From assembly GCA_002435755.1 (NCBI GenBank), contig DIYH01000002.1, positions 434,001 to 498,000 of the forward strand: 64,000 nt of DNA. The letters run 5' to 3'. The notes under the pieces were generated by a model. It made no database searches, was not told the origin of the DNA, and saw only the letters and a list, made by a program, of their open reading frames with translations. Position numbers and translations under genes: made by a program. The stretch is from Flammeovirgaceae bacterium UBA6059. Lineage in GTDB: Bacteria > Bacteroidota > Bacteroidia > Cytophagales > Cyclobacteriaceae. Positions 9,054-18,778 of the stretch are shown one piece after another. Every line of letters begins with the position of its first letter. Position 1 is the first letter of the stretch.

Positions 9054-9221
9054 GTGGATATAATTAAAGGTCTATTCTGCGTATATCTAATTATCACCTT
9101 GGTAGGATTGTATCGACCTTGGGTGGTTTTTTGGTGGTCTGATTTTAGTAATCGCTATAGAGTACTCCGTGTCTACGGCATCCCGCTCCTATCCCTGATT
9201 ATCATTTTACTGTTACGATAG
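9054..9221 (+). CDS. Small two-helix membrane protein (55 aa)
   Basis: An open frame from GTG 9054 to TAG 9219-9221 encodes 55 residues. It has an N-terminal hydrophobic helix (GLFCVYLIITLVGLY), a central aromatic and basic segment RPWVVFWWSDFSNRYRVLRV, and a second hydrophobic helix (GIPLLSLIIILLL). The helix-loop-helix pattern is coherent along the whole frame, and an in-frame TGA at 9045 limits the start to the GTG. It lies just after the infB terminator, and its last 9 bases overlap the end of the convergent methyltransferase gene. I do not recognise a function. The weak start context and short length leave real doubt. Confidence 0.5.
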   Translation: MDIIKGLFCVYLIITLVGLYRPWVVFWWSDFSNRYRVLRVYGIPLLSLIIILLLR

Positions 9222-10406
9222 TTTTTTACAGACCAAAACCGCTTTTTTATCATCAGCAAGAGTTGTGGCAAATAAGTAATGTTGTCCTCCTTCTTTGAGT
9301 CCCCACTTTTTTCTTAGTTGATCCACAGTACCTGGGAAATTGCGTACAGATAGATTGGCTTGATCATTTCCAAGCCCTTTTTTGATTGACTTTTTATCCG
9401 CTTTAAGGGATCCTGTTATTTTGAATACCCTACCGGGAAAATCCTGCAGAAGTTTATTTCCTGAGTAAAGATGAGAATTGATATGGAGCTTATTGAGATG
9501 ATACCTATCAGTCACGCACTTTAATGCTCCCGCCTTGATGATAGCTGCGTTGAGCTCATATAGATATTTCGCTGGAAGTGAGATATTAGCAGTACTATTA
9601 GCCTCTTCTGAATAGGTAAATTGAAGTTGTTGCCATTCACCTTTATGCCAATTGGAGGCAATAATCAATGGCTCCTCGTTGAATTTATTAGCGGACTTAA
9701 ATAGCAACTCTTTGCACTCGCCATTGATTGCCACCACATGTACCTCGGCTACATTGGTCAATTCTGATAAGGCCTGCTTGATGTCCAACATTGGAGACGT
9801 CTTGAGCAGATATCTCTTTGCTTTATCCAGCATCAAACTTTGCAGGTCAGTAACATTCGGAAAAGTATCCTTAAGGAAGTAAGTCTTTTGACCTTTAGAT
9901 CTCCTTGCTGGATCAATGTAGAAACAATCAACGAGCTCCTTTATTCCCTCAAGCACTTTCTCAGCCTCACCTTGGGTACAGGAAATATGATTAGCATTAA
10001 GCACTTGAAAGTTGTGCTTTGCTGTGGCAACAAGATCTGTGTTCTCTTCTATATAGCTTACAGAATCAAACTTTTCCGCTAGGTAATAACTATCTACACC
10101 TAGACCGCCAGTGAGATCAACTAGAGACTCGCCCGATATTAGATTTTTTTTGTATTTGGCAGCTAGTTCAGAGGAACACTGCTCCAATGAGAGTCTACTG
10201 GGGTAAACTATAGTCTTATAATCAGACCACTCAGGAAGTTTGTTCCGTGCTTTTTTGTTCAGTTCAATCTGTAGGAGTGCTTCCTTCAATGGGAAGTCTG
10301 GCCCTACTTTGGCACTTAAGGCAAGTTTTGAAAGATCGGCTTCAGCATTACTGCTGATGAACTCTTGAACATCCTTTTGCAGCAGCCGATCAATCCAATT
10401 GATCAA
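9213..10406 (-). CDS. Class I SAM-dependent methyltransferase with THUMP-like domain
   Basis: A 397-residue protein with a class I methyltransferase core: motif I is DLTGGLGVDSYYLAE (about residues 98-112), the acidic loop SYIEEN binds the SAM ribose, and motif IV is DPARR in CFYIDPARRSKGQ. The C-terminal third (about 300-397) has the THUMP-like pattern of the RNA methyltransferase family widespread in Bacteroidota, with HINSHLYSGNKLLQDFPGRVFKI. The substrate is probably RNA but is not known. Its start overlaps the stop of asd by 4 nt, so the two are translationally coupled, although no functional link is evident. Confidence 0.8.
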   Translation of the reverse strand: MINWIDRLLQKDVQEFISSNAEADLSKLALSAKVGPDFPLKEALLQIELNKKARNKLPEWSDYKTIVYPSRLSLEQCSSELAAKYKKNLISGESLVDLTGGLGVDSYYLAEKFDSVSYIEENTDLVATAKHNFQVLNANHISCTQGEAEKVLEGIKELVDCFYIDPARRSKGQKTYFLKDTFPNVTDLQSLMLDKAKRYLLKTSPMLDIKQALSELTNVAEVHVVAINGECKELLFKSANKFNEEPLIIASNWHKGEWQQLQFTYSEEANSTANISLPAKYLYELNAAIIKAGALKCVTDRYHLNKLHINSHLYSGNKLLQDFPGRVFKITGSLKADKKSIKKGLGNDQANLSVRNFPGTVDQLRKKWGLKEGGQHYLFATTLADDKKAVLVCKKLS

Positions 10407-11398
10407 GCCAGGATCAGGCTATGCTCGACGAGATACTCAGCAATCTGAACTGCATTGGTCGCAGCGCCTTTGCGCAGGTTATCAGCGACTATCCACATAT
10501 TGAGTGTATTGGGCTGTGACTCATCCCTCCTCAATCGTCCAACGAATACCTCATCTTTTTTATGTGCATTGACCGGCATTGGATAGACATTGTTGTAAGG
10601 GTCGTCTTCCACAACCACGCCCGGCATTTCGCTTAATAGCTTGCGCACATTTACAAGGTCAAAGTCATTCTCAAACTCAACATTGACAGACTCTGAATGA
10701 CCACCCATCGTTGGGATCCTGACCGTAGTAGCAGTTAACTTAATATTGGTGTCATTGAGGATCTTTTGCGTCTCGTTGACCATTTTCATTTCCTCTTTAC
10801 TGTAGCCGTTTTCAAGGAATACATCTATGTGAGGCAGCACATTCATATCAATTTTATGAGGATAGACCATGTCGGCTGTCTTTCCTTCTCTCTCTGCCAT
10901 CATTTGCTCTACCGCATCTTTGCCAGTACCGGTTACAGATTGATATGTAGATACCACTACTCGTTTAATGTTGTATGCCTTGTGCAGCGGAGCTAGCGCC
11001 AATACCATTTGAATGGTAGAGCAGTTAGGATTGGCTATGATCCTATCGTCAATACGCAACGCACCTGCATTGATTTCGGGTACGATCAACTTATGCTTGG
11101 GGCTCATGCGCCATGCACTAGAGTTATCAACTACAATACTTCCAGCCTCCTCAAACTTAGGTGCCCACTCCAGTGACGTGCCCCCACCAGCTGAAAAAAT
11201 GGCAATATCCGGTTTTCTCGATACGGCATCATCCATGCCGATGACCTCATAGTCTTTTCCTCTATAGGTGATAGTCTTGCCAACTGAACGCGCCGATGCT
11301 ACCAACAACAATTCATCGAATTCAAAATGCCGCTCTGACATTACCTCTAGGATCTCCTGCCCCACTAGCCCAGTGGCACCAACTACTGCTAATTTCAT
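10403..11398 (-). CDS. asd: Aspartate-semialdehyde dehydrogenase
   Basis: Reduces aspartyl-4-phosphate to aspartate semialdehyde for lysine/diaminopimelate, threonine and methionine synthesis. The NADP-binding motif GATGLVGQEILEVM starts at residue 7. NPNCSTIQM (about residues 124-132) holds the catalytic cysteine, and the C-terminal domain has RIPTMGGHSESVNVEF with the catalytic-histidine region. The length, 331 residues, is normal. It is the first gene of a two-gene unit with the downstream methyltransferase. The 172-base gap to the next gene on the other strand must hold its promoter, although no consensus match is seen on this strand. Confidence 0.94.
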   Translation of the reverse strand: MKLAVVGATGLVGQEILEVMSERHFEFDELLLVASARSVGKTITYRGKDYEVIGMDDAVSRKPDIAIFSAGGGTSLEWAPKFEEAGSIVVDNSSAWRMSPKHKLIVPEINAGALRIDDRIIANPNCSTIQMVLALAPLHKAYNIKRVVVSTYQSVTGTGKDAVEQMMAEREGKTADMVYPHKIDMNVLPHIDVFLENGYSKEEMKMVNETQKILNDTNIKLTATTVRIPTMGGHSESVNVEFENDFDLVNVRKLLSEMPGVVVEDDPYNNVYPMPVNAHKKDEVFVGRLRRDESQPNTLNMWIVADNLRKGAATNAVQIAEYLVEHSLILA

Positions 11399-11518
11399 GT
11401 GTTTAGTCTGTTTGTACTGATCAATCAGAATGTGCTTTGAATACTCTTTGGGCTCTTATTTTTAGTTACCACAATAATTAAAGCTCATTTCATGATTCAA
11501 TAATTCAGTCTGGATTTA

Positions 11519-11550
11519 TTGAAGAGGCAAAACTAGTATATTTAGTTTTT
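11519..11550 (+). promoter_or_regulatory. Probable promoter overlapping a palindrome, upstream of the lamin-tail gene
   Basis: TTG at 11519-11521, a 21-nt spacer and TAGTTTTT at 11543-11550 (one mismatch to TAnnTTTG) lie 20 bases before the ATG at 11571. The spacer and -7 box contain the perfect inverted repeat AAAACTA (11529-11535) and TAGTTTT (11543-11549), a plausible operator for a dimeric repressor or activator. Confidence 0.4.
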
Positions 11551-11570
11551 TATATGCTCTCAATGCATCG

Positions 11571-14500
11571 ATGAAAAGGCTCCTTTTTATAGTTACGTTT
11601 GTCCTCCTCAATGGCCTCCAGTATGGGCTTTTGGCGCAACTGACAGATGATTTTTCTGATGGGGATTTTATCAATAACCCTACATGGGATGGTGCTAACA
11701 ATCAGGGAGTCTCTGTTGCCACTGATCTTTGGGAAATTGTAGAAAGTGATTTTCAACTAAAATCAAAAGGGCAATCGGGCGAGTCTGGCACCAGGATTTC
11801 TTACCTCGCGACTCCTTACGCATCACCTCTGGATTTAATTAGTAACGACTTCACATGGACTTTCAGAATGAAAATTGATTTTACTGGAATATCATCTAGT
11901 CTCTGGAACAACAATCATTCTAGGGTTTACCTGTTCACTGATAATGAGGACTTGAGTTCAGATTTGAACGGCTATTTTGTTCGGCTTAGGGAGGAGAAAA
12001 TAGAATTGTTCAGACAAAGTGGTACAAGTACTACCAAAATTGACCTATCCGGAACAGAACAAGCGCTTACACCAGAGTCATTTGTCCAGGTGGAAGTTCG
12101 CCGTAGCAGTGCAGGAGAATGGGAAGTATTGGTGAACTCAACCTCTCAGGGAACTGCTACTGATCTTATTCACACCTCCGCAAATCATCTTGGTGTCCAA
12201 ATAAGATACACTGCCGCTTCCAGAGATGATAAATACTTTTTTGATGATTTTTCTTTGACTTCAGTTGCCGGTAGTGGTCCCTCAATTGGGCTTGTATCAC
12301 TGGTTCAGCAAGGTTCTAACGGCATGGAGCTCACTTTCAACCAAGAGGTCGATCAGGCTAGCGCGGAATTAGAGTCCAACTATACCTTATCAGGAATAGG
12401 GAATCCGACTTCTGCTGTTCTGAGCAGCACAGATGTCTCAAAAGTCACTCTAAGTTTTAGTAATCTTTCCAATCTCAATTATCAGCTGACAGTTGATGAA
12501 GTTGCCAATGTGGATCAGACTTCTACAGCTAATGAACTGACTATTGGCATTAAGATGAATCGAAATTTCAGCACTGGTGCCATTGTAATCAATGAAATTC
12601 TAGCAGATCCTGAGCAGGGTTTACAGGAATCAGAATATTTGGAATTGCTGAGCCGCAGCAATCGACCCATAGAGCTGGAAGGGTTTGAACTAGAGGGCTA
12701 TGGCAATACGCTTGGGAGTTTTGTACTGCAGCCGAGTGCTTACGTGATTATAAGCACGAGTGCAGAAGATTTCTCTGTATCCAGCCTTGATATAAGTTCA
12801 GGTGCTCTCACCAATGGAGGTGAATTGCTTACATTGAAAGATGCCAATGGCAACATCATCGATCAGGTAGACTATGACGATGCGTGGTATACCGAAGGCT
12901 TTCCAGGCGATGGATACTCGCTTGAAAGGATCAACCCAGACTTAGACTGCCCGGGAAGTAGCAACTGGGGTTCGTCGACCGCTTCAAGTGGCGGAACACC
13001 CGGTGCTAGAAACAGCATTTTTGGGACAGCTCCTGATACTTCAGCTCCGTCATTACTGTCTTTTGAAGTGATTGCACCAGATACCGTCGTGATTGAACTG
13101 ACGGAGCAGATTACCCAGACAGCAGCCAATTCTGCAACCTTTGCGTTAAACCCAGATATTCGTATTGCGGATGAAATCGTAGAAAATGATCTTTCAGATG
13201 AGATTATTCTGCGACTAAGAGATGATCTCATATCTGAATCCAACTACACATTGACGCTCGATAATATTGAAGACTGTGTGGGCAACCGATCTGATCAATT
13301 CGATACCACATTCTATTATGATATCACCCCTCCATCTATTGTCGATTACTATCTGAAGTCAGTGAATCAGATAGATTTGATATTCTCCGAGGAGGTCAGT
13401 TCTTCTTCAGTGCAGGAAGAGGATTTTTTGTTAGACAACCTTTTAGTACCCGAAGATAAGTCAGTAGACTCTTTGCGGGTATCGCTCTTCTTCGATTCGA
13501 TATTCACGACAGGACAGGCCTATGAAGTGACTGTCACATCGATTGAAGATCTATATGACAATGAGATAACGACAGAGGTTGATCTGACCTTCACCTATAA
13601 GGATGAACTCGATACAGTTTTTGTGGTTGCGCCGAATGCACTAGAGGTAGTTTTTAGCAAAGAAGTAAGTTCCGAGAGTGCAGCCATACTAGAGCACTAC
13701 TTGCTCGATGAAGAAACCGCTCCGGTGTTAGCAGGTCAGGTTGAAGGTGAGCCCAATCACGTTAGGCTCTTTTTCGATGAAAATTTCAGAGAAAACCGTG
13801 AACTAGAGCTTGACATAGAAGACCTATTGGATACTAATGGTGCTCGTATTATTACGCCATTCGCCACTTTCATTTATGACACCAGAGCTCCTGTGTTGGA
13901 AGAGATCACCGTTATCGATGAGAACTCCATTTTGTTACATTTTGATGAGCGTCTGGAGTCAGTTTCAGCGGAGATTACTAACAACTATGAGCTAAACGGT
14001 GAGGGCTTTGCCTTATCAAGTGAACTCCAGCCAGCGCTGAATTCTGTGCAGTTAGACTTTATTTCAAACTTTCCAGTAGAAGAAGAACAGACATTGTCCG
14101 TATCAGGCCTTTCAGATTTGTTGGGCAATCAAATGACGCGTACCACGAATACCACTTTCGTTTATGATACGCTTGGGCCGAGAGTCGATTCTGTTCGACT
14201 CTTATCAGAATCGCTTATAGAAATTGGGTTTTCTGAAGTGGTCGATTTTACAACTGCTACAGAGATTGCCAATTATGATTGGGATGAAGGAACCAACCCA
14301 ATTAAAGTGGAGCGTATGCCTTATGACAGTTCCATTGTGAGGCTTCAGTTTGGATCGACCCTGAGTAAAGGGACTGAGATGTCTCTTAAGATCGAAGGAG
14401 TATCTGATATTCAATCCAATTTGATTGAAGAAGCCATTGACCGATCGGTGAACAACCTAAACCCTTACCTGAGTGATTACCAATTTATGAATGACAACAC

Positions 14501-17500
14501 TTTGGTGTTGAATTTCTCGACAAGTATTGATCCTGCCTCGGCTGATATTGAGATTGATGATGTTGGTTTCGCCATAGATAATGCAGCAGCGAATCTATTG
14601 ACCTTACACCTCGATGCACCACTACCTGACAACTCAGAACTTCAGATTTCTATAAACAGCATTCGATCCATTGGTGGTGATGTATCGTTGGATCTCCAGG
14701 TTATTGATGCTGCCTTCAATAGTCAGTTTGGGGATTTTGAGATAAGGGAAGATCGAGTGATCGACCTGGTGTTTGAGTCTGAACTAGGGCCGTTTGAAGC
14801 AGGGGTTTTTTCTTCCACTAAAGAGCTGGTGACAATCAGTCAGGATGGGGAAGAACCCAAAGTGGTGCGACTATTCTTAGTTGATCCTTTGGTGGAAGGT
14901 GATATGCTCATGGTAAGCTGGGGCGGCTTAGTAGATGTGTTTGGCAGAGCACTACCAGATTTCAAAATCGACATTCCCTTCGATCAAACCCCACCAGCGA
15001 TTATAGCTTTTGAGCCATTGCTCACAGATCAACTGATGATTCAGTTCAGCGAACCGGTCAATGAAGCCACAGCCCTGGCACTTAACCATTATCTTTTAAG
15101 CGACAGCATTGCCCCGGCAGAAGTGAGTCTGGTTACTGATTTTGCGGTACTGCTCTCATTTGCCGATCAGTTTATAGGAGACACGTCGTATCAGTTGCTT
15201 GTAAGCACCGTACAGGATCGCTCTGGCAATAGTGTTGCCGATACCACTTTGACTTTTAATTACGTCGCACCCTATGTGCCGATACCAGGCGATTTAGAAA
15301 TCACCGAGATCATGGCTGACCCCACTCCTGTAGTGGGCCTACCGGAATATGAGTACATCGAAATCCATAACACCTCAACGGAAACGATCAACCTATTCCA
15401 GGTAACACTCTCAGATTTCTCAGGAGGGTTTTTATTGCCAAACGTGGAAGTCTTACCAGGTCAATACGCCATCATATTGGACGATAATCGGGAGTCTGAA
15501 TTTCAAAGTTTTGGATTAACCGTTCCGCTAGGCAGTTTCCCGTCTCTCGGAAATTCAGGAGATAGTCTTGTGCTATCCGTGGAAGGCAATGTCATCGACA
15601 GGGTGGTGTATGGCAGCACATGGTATCGAGATAGTGATAAAAATGATGGAGGTTATTCATTGGAGCGAATCGGTATCGAAAATGGCTGTGATGAATCCAC
15701 AGACTGGGCAGCTTCCTTGAGCGCACTGGGTGGTACACCTGGTGCAGCTAATTCATTGATGGGCAACTTTGTAGATAGCATAGCCCCTGATGTGGTAGAA
15801 GTGACGCTAGATGAAGATCAAATATTAATAGGATTTTCTGAAGCACTTGATCCGGCGACAGTGATGATAAGCGATTTTGAGTTTCCGATAGGTATAGCTA
15901 CGGTCTCTTTAGGAGAAGAATCGGGTGATTTGATTCTCGAATTGACGGAAAGTTTTCCGGTAGGTAATGAATTTAATCTGTCAATTGCTGGGCTTGCTGA
16001 CTGCCTTGGTAATACAATAGCTGATACCTCAATCAGCATCGCCCTGGGTAGACCACCTGGCTTCAATGAGTTGATTATAACGGAGATTATGGCAGATCCC
16101 GAACCAGCCAGAGGGCTTCCCATAGCTGAATACTTGGAGCTATATAATCCAACGGATGCTTTGATCAGCACAGCAGACATCAGGCTAAGCGATGGATCAT
16201 CAGAAACTACACTTCCAGGGTTCAACATGGCCGCCGGAGCGTACGTAATTCTTACCCCAAACAGTTCTGTATCGCTTTTCGAAGAGTTTGGTGTAGTGGC
16301 TGGTGTCAGTGGCTGGCTATCACTTGGCAATAGGGGCGAGGAAATTAGCCTGACGCTAGACGGCAATCTTATTTTCAGTGTAGACTACAGCAACGAGTGG
16401 TACAAGAGCGATGAAGCTGCCGAGGGAGGCGTATCCTTAGAAATGATAGATCCTGCGAACCCGTGTGCCGAAATCAATAACTGGACGGCTTCAGAAGCAG
16501 CTCCGGGCGGGAGTCCAGGTATCGTCAATTCTGTGGATCAGCCTAACCCCGATAGTTTTGGCCCAGTGCTCGAGCAAGTGATTGCACCTGACAACAGATC
16601 GACTGTGTTATCATTTGACGAGAAGCTCTCAACGAATACCTCGCTTTGGGCATTTGAGATATCCCCGTCGATTGGTATCAGCGGTGCGCTTCTCTCTGAT
16701 GACCGCAAGAGGATTACTTTAGGCCTGACACAAGAGCTAGCGTTAAATCAACCCTACGACTTGCGAGTAGCCGGTATGACAGATTGCCTGGGCAATTTCA
16801 TCGATCAGGAATCGCCCTTCTCTTTTGTTCTCCCTGAAGCCGCAGCACCTGGTGATATCCTTATCAATGAAGTGCTCTTTAACCCACGAACTGGCGGTGT
16901 TGACTTTGTGGAAGTCTATAATGCTTCACAGAAGTACATCAATTTCCGGTTTTGGTTTACGAGCAATGACCCAACTAACGAAACACTAGTTCCACTTTCT
17001 ATTGCCAATAACATCATCCCCCCAGGTGACTTAGTGGCCTTTACAGTGCTACCTGATGTGCTCAAGGATCAGTATCCACAAGGCAACTTTGACAAAGTTT
17101 TTCTGGCGCCATTGCCCACTATGCCCAATGATGAGGGCCGTATTGCATTCATTTCTGCAGATACTACTTTAATTGACGCATTCGATTACAGTGAGGATTT
17201 CCATACCAACCTGCTCAATAATGTTGATGGCGTTTCACTGGAGCGTATAAGTATTTCTTCACCTACCAGAAATAGCGATAACTGGCAGTCGGCCTCCAGC
17301 ACAGTCGGATTTGCTACACCAGGTCTTATCAATTCACAGTCAAGAAATCTTACTGAGGCCAGTACAAAGCTCCACATTGAGCCGAAGGTTTTCATTCCGG
17401 GTACGGTCAACGGCTTCACGACCATTTCTTACGAAGAAGATCAGGCGGGAAGCTTTGCAAGCGTCATCGTCTATGATGTTGAGGGAAGGGTAGTGCGGCA

Positions 17501-17672
17501 GCTAGCTCAAAATGAGCTCTTGGCCGGTAATGGCTTCTTTACCTGGGACGGTACGGACGAATCTGGGAGTAAGGCAAGGACAGGAATCTACGTTGTTTAT
17601 TTTGAGCTTTACAATGCAACTGGAGAGGTAGAGATCATTCGCGAGACGGTGGTTCTGGGAGCGACATTCTAG
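11571..17672 (+). CDS. Giant exported protein with four lamin-tail domains and Ig-like repeats
   Basis: A 2033-residue secreted protein. Residues 1-22 are a signal peptide (MKRLLFIVTFVLLNGLQYGLLA). Residues 25-225 look like a concanavalin/laminin-G type sandwich. Lamin-tail domains begin near residues 336, 1239, 1496 and 1759, each with the INEILADP or ITEIMADP entry motif and a closing W...SGGTPGARNS-type segment. Between them, and over 490-1230, run SbsA/Big-type Ig repeats marked by ITPP, DTRAP and FDQTPP junctions. The last 90 residues are a FlgD-like/T9SS-type terminal domain ending TGIYVVYFELYN then VLGATF. It is probably displayed on the cell surface or released; its function is not known. 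Adjacent genes are housekeeping. Confidence 0.85.
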   Translation: MKRLLFIVTFVLLNGLQYGLLAQLTDDFSDGDFINNPTWDGANNQGVSVATDLWEIVESDFQLKSKGQSGESGTRISYLATPYASPLDLISNDFTWTFRMKIDFTGISSSLWNNNHSRVYLFTDNEDLSSDLNGYFVRLREEKIELFRQSGTSTTKIDLSGTEQALTPESFVQVEVRRSSAGEWEVLVNSTSQGTATDLIHTSANHLGVQIRYTAASRDDKYFFDDFSLTSVAGSGPSIGLVSLVQQGSNGMELTFNQEVDQASAELESNYTLSGIGNPTSAVLSSTDVSKVTLSFSNLSNLNYQLTVDEVANVDQTSTANELTIGIKMNRNFSTGAIVINEILADPEQGLQESEYLELLSRSNRPIELEGFELEGYGNTLGSFVLQPSAYVIISTSAEDFSVSSLDISSGALTNGGELLTLKDANGNIIDQVDYDDAWYTEGFPGDGYSLERINPDLDCPGSSNWGSSTASSGGTPGARNSIFGTAPDTSAPSLLSFEVIAPDTVVIELTEQITQTAANSATFALNPDIRIADEIVENDLSDEIILRLRDDLISESNYTLTLDNIEDCVGNRSDQFDTTFYYDITPPSIVDYYLKSVNQIDLIFSEEVSSSSVQEEDFLLDNLLVPEDKSVDSLRVSLFFDSIFTTGQAYEVTVTSIEDLYDNEITTEVDLTFTYKDELDTVFVVAPNALEVVFSKEVSSESAAILEHYLLDEETAPVLAGQVEGEPNHVRLFFDENFRENRELELDIEDLLDTNGARIITPFATFIYDTRAPVLEEITVIDENSILLHFDERLESVSAEITNNYELNGEGFALSSELQPALNSVQLDFISNFPVEEEQTLSVSGLSDLLGNQMTRTTNTTFVYDTLGPRVDSVRLLSESLIEIGFSEVVDFTTATEIANYDWDEGTNPIKVERMPYDSSIVRLQFGSTLSKGTEMSLKIEGVSDIQSNLIEEAIDRSVNNLNPYLSDYQFMNDNTLVLNFSTSIDPASADIEIDDVGFAIDNAAANLLTLHLDAPLPDNSELQISINSIRSIGGDVSLDLQVIDAAFNSQFGDFEIREDRVIDLVFESELGPFEAGVFSSTKELVTISQDGEEPKVVRLFLVDPLVEGDMLMVSWGGLVDVFGRALPDFKIDIPFDQTPPAIIAFEPLLTDQLMIQFSEPVNEATALALNHYLLSDSIAPAEVSLVTDFAVLLSFADQFIGDTSYQLLVSTVQDRSGNSVADTTLTFNYVAPYVPIPGDLEITEIMADPTPVVGLPEYEYIEIHNTSTETINLFQVTLSDFSGGFLLPNVEVLPGQYAIILDDNRESEFQSFGLTVPLGSFPSLGNSGDSLVLSVEGNVIDRVVYGSTWYRDSDKNDGGYSLERIGIENGCDESTDWAASLSALGGTPGAANSLMGNFVDSIAPDVVEVTLDEDQILIGFSEALDPATVMISDFEFPIGIATVSLGEESGDLILELTESFPVGNEFNLSIAGLADCLGNTIADTSISIALGRPPGFNELIITEIMADPEPARGLPIAEYLELYNPTDALISTADIRLSDGSSETTLPGFNMAAGAYVILTPNSSVSLFEEFGVVAGVSGWLSLGNRGEEISLTLDGNLIFSVDYSNEWYKSDEAAEGGVSLEMIDPANPCAEINNWTASEAAPGGSPGIVNSVDQPNPDSFGPVLEQVIAPDNRSTVLSFDEKLSTNTSLWAFEISPSIGISGALLSDDRKRITLGLTQELALNQPYDLRVAGMTDCLGNFIDQESPFSFVLPEAAAPGDILINEVLFNPRTGGVDFVEVYNASQKYINFRFWFTSNDPTNETLVPLSIANNIIPPGDLVAFTVLPDVLKDQYPQGNFDKVFLAPLPTMPNDEGRIAFISADTTLIDAFDYSEDFHTNLLNNVDGVSLERISISSPTRNSDNWQSASSTVGFATPGLINSQSRNLTEASTKLHIEPKVFIPGTVNGFTTISYEEDQAGSFASVIVYDVEGRVVRQLAQNELLAGNGFFTWDGTDESGSKARTGIYVVYFELYNATGEVEIIRETVVLGATF

Positions 17673-17794
17673 TATTTTTCGATAGCTAAAATATGATTTA
17701 CAAGTAGCTGTCAACGTGCCTATCGGAACATATCTGTTTTTTTAATTTACCCTGATCGACTAGATTAGCACTAGACTAAAACCGGGCAATTGAT

Positions 17795-18181
17795 ATGAGT
17801 CAGGAAGATAAAAATCGCTATTCAGATGAGGAATTGAAGGAATTTCAAGATCTGATCAATGAGAAGCTTGATGCCGCTAAAAGTGAGCTTTCATACATTA
17901 AAGAATCGTTAACCAGGACACACGAATCTGGTACTGATACAACGCAAGGAGCACTTAAGACCCTCGAGGACGGTGCTGACACTATGGAAAAAGAAAGTTT
18001 GAGTCAGCTTGCTGCAAGACAGCAAAAGTTTATCAATAACCTAGAGAATGCGCTAGTTCGAATTAAGAATGGCACCTATGGCATTTGCATCGACACAGGC
18101 AAACTGATCTCGAAGGATCGATTGAGAGCGGTACCTCATACCATGCACTCTATTGAGGCTAAACTCAATAAGCGCTCATAG
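17795..18181 (+). CDS. DksA/TraR-family regulator lacking zinc-finger cysteines
   Basis: A 128-residue protein whose N-terminal half is a predicted coiled coil (FQDLINEKLDAAKSELSYIK) and whose C-terminal half keeps the DksA/TraR pattern NGTYGICIDTGKLISKDRLRAVPHT. Only one of the four zinc-ligand cysteines is present: CxxC has become C-I-D-T and the second pair is absent, a form that also occurs elsewhere in Bacteroidota. Family members bind RNA polymerase through the secondary channel and modulate initiation with ppGpp. Whether this one does is inferred. The stop abuts the TTG start of scpB, so the two are probably translated together. Confidence 0.8.
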   Translation: MSQEDKNRYSDEELKEFQDLINEKLDAAKSELSYIKESLTRTHESGTDTTQGALKTLEDGADTMEKESLSQLAARQQKFINNLENALVRIKNGTYGICIDTGKLISKDRLRAVPHTMHSIEAKLNKRS

Positions 18182-18745
18182 TTGGACTACCTTACCAATC
18201 ATGTGGAGGCGCTCATCTTCTGTACGCCAGCTCCGATCAAGATCGACGAGATCAAGAACTGCTTAAGTGAAATGTTTGAGGCGGATGTACCTGAAGCAGA
18301 TATTCTGAGTTCAATTGAAAAACTTAAGGAGAAGTATGCTGAAGACGCTCACTCTTTTGAGCCTATAGAGAGTGGAGGAGGATATCAGTTTTTGACAAAG
18401 CCAGCTTATCAGGCGAGTATCAGCATATTGCTGAAGCAGCAATCCAAGAAAAGGCTTTCCACGTCTGCTTTGGAGACACTTTCCATTATCGCTTATAAAC
18501 AGCCTGTAACAAAGAGTGAGATGGAGCAGATCAGAGGAGTGAATTGTGACTATGCTGTTCAGAAATTACTCGAAAAAGAATTGATTGAAATCAAGGGAAA
18601 GTCAGAAGGAGTTGGAAGACCATTACTCTATGGTACAAGCCAAAGCTTCATGGACTATTTTGGTATCAACGACCTAAAAGACCTACCAACACCAAAAGAT
18701 TTCGCCAAGGAAGAGAATCAGATTGGAGAAACTAGCGAACTTTGA
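18182..18745 (+). CDS. scpB: Segregation and condensation protein B
   Basis: Winged-helix partner of the SMC-ScpA condensin that organises chromosome segregation. The 187 residues show the N-terminal VEALIFCTPAPIKIDEI motif and the central STSALETLSIIAYKQPVTKSEMEQIRGVNCDYAVQKLLEKELI core, then VGRPLLYGTSQSFMDYFGI, which is diagnostic for ScpB. The start is a TTG at 18182 immediately after the stop codon of the DksA-like gene. No ATG would preserve the first conserved motif, so I accept the TTG. The last residues (QIGETSEL) are unconserved. Confidence 0.92.
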   Translation: MDYLTNHVEALIFCTPAPIKIDEIKNCLSEMFEADVPEADILSSIEKLKEKYAEDAHSFEPIESGGGYQFLTKPAYQASISILLKQQSKKRLSTSALETLSIIAYKQPVTKSEMEQIRGVNCDYAVQKLLEKELIEIKGKSEGVGRPLLYGTSQSFMDYFGINDLKDLPTPKDFAKEENQIGETSEL

Positions 18746-18778
18746 GGCTCATAAATACAGTAGTGATACTGCAAGCCA

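Noticed and set aside
15818..16366. 182-codon opposite-strand frame inside the lamin-tail gene
   Set aside because: Composition is a complement artefact of the repeats, no homology is recognisable and the plus-strand gene is continuous across it.
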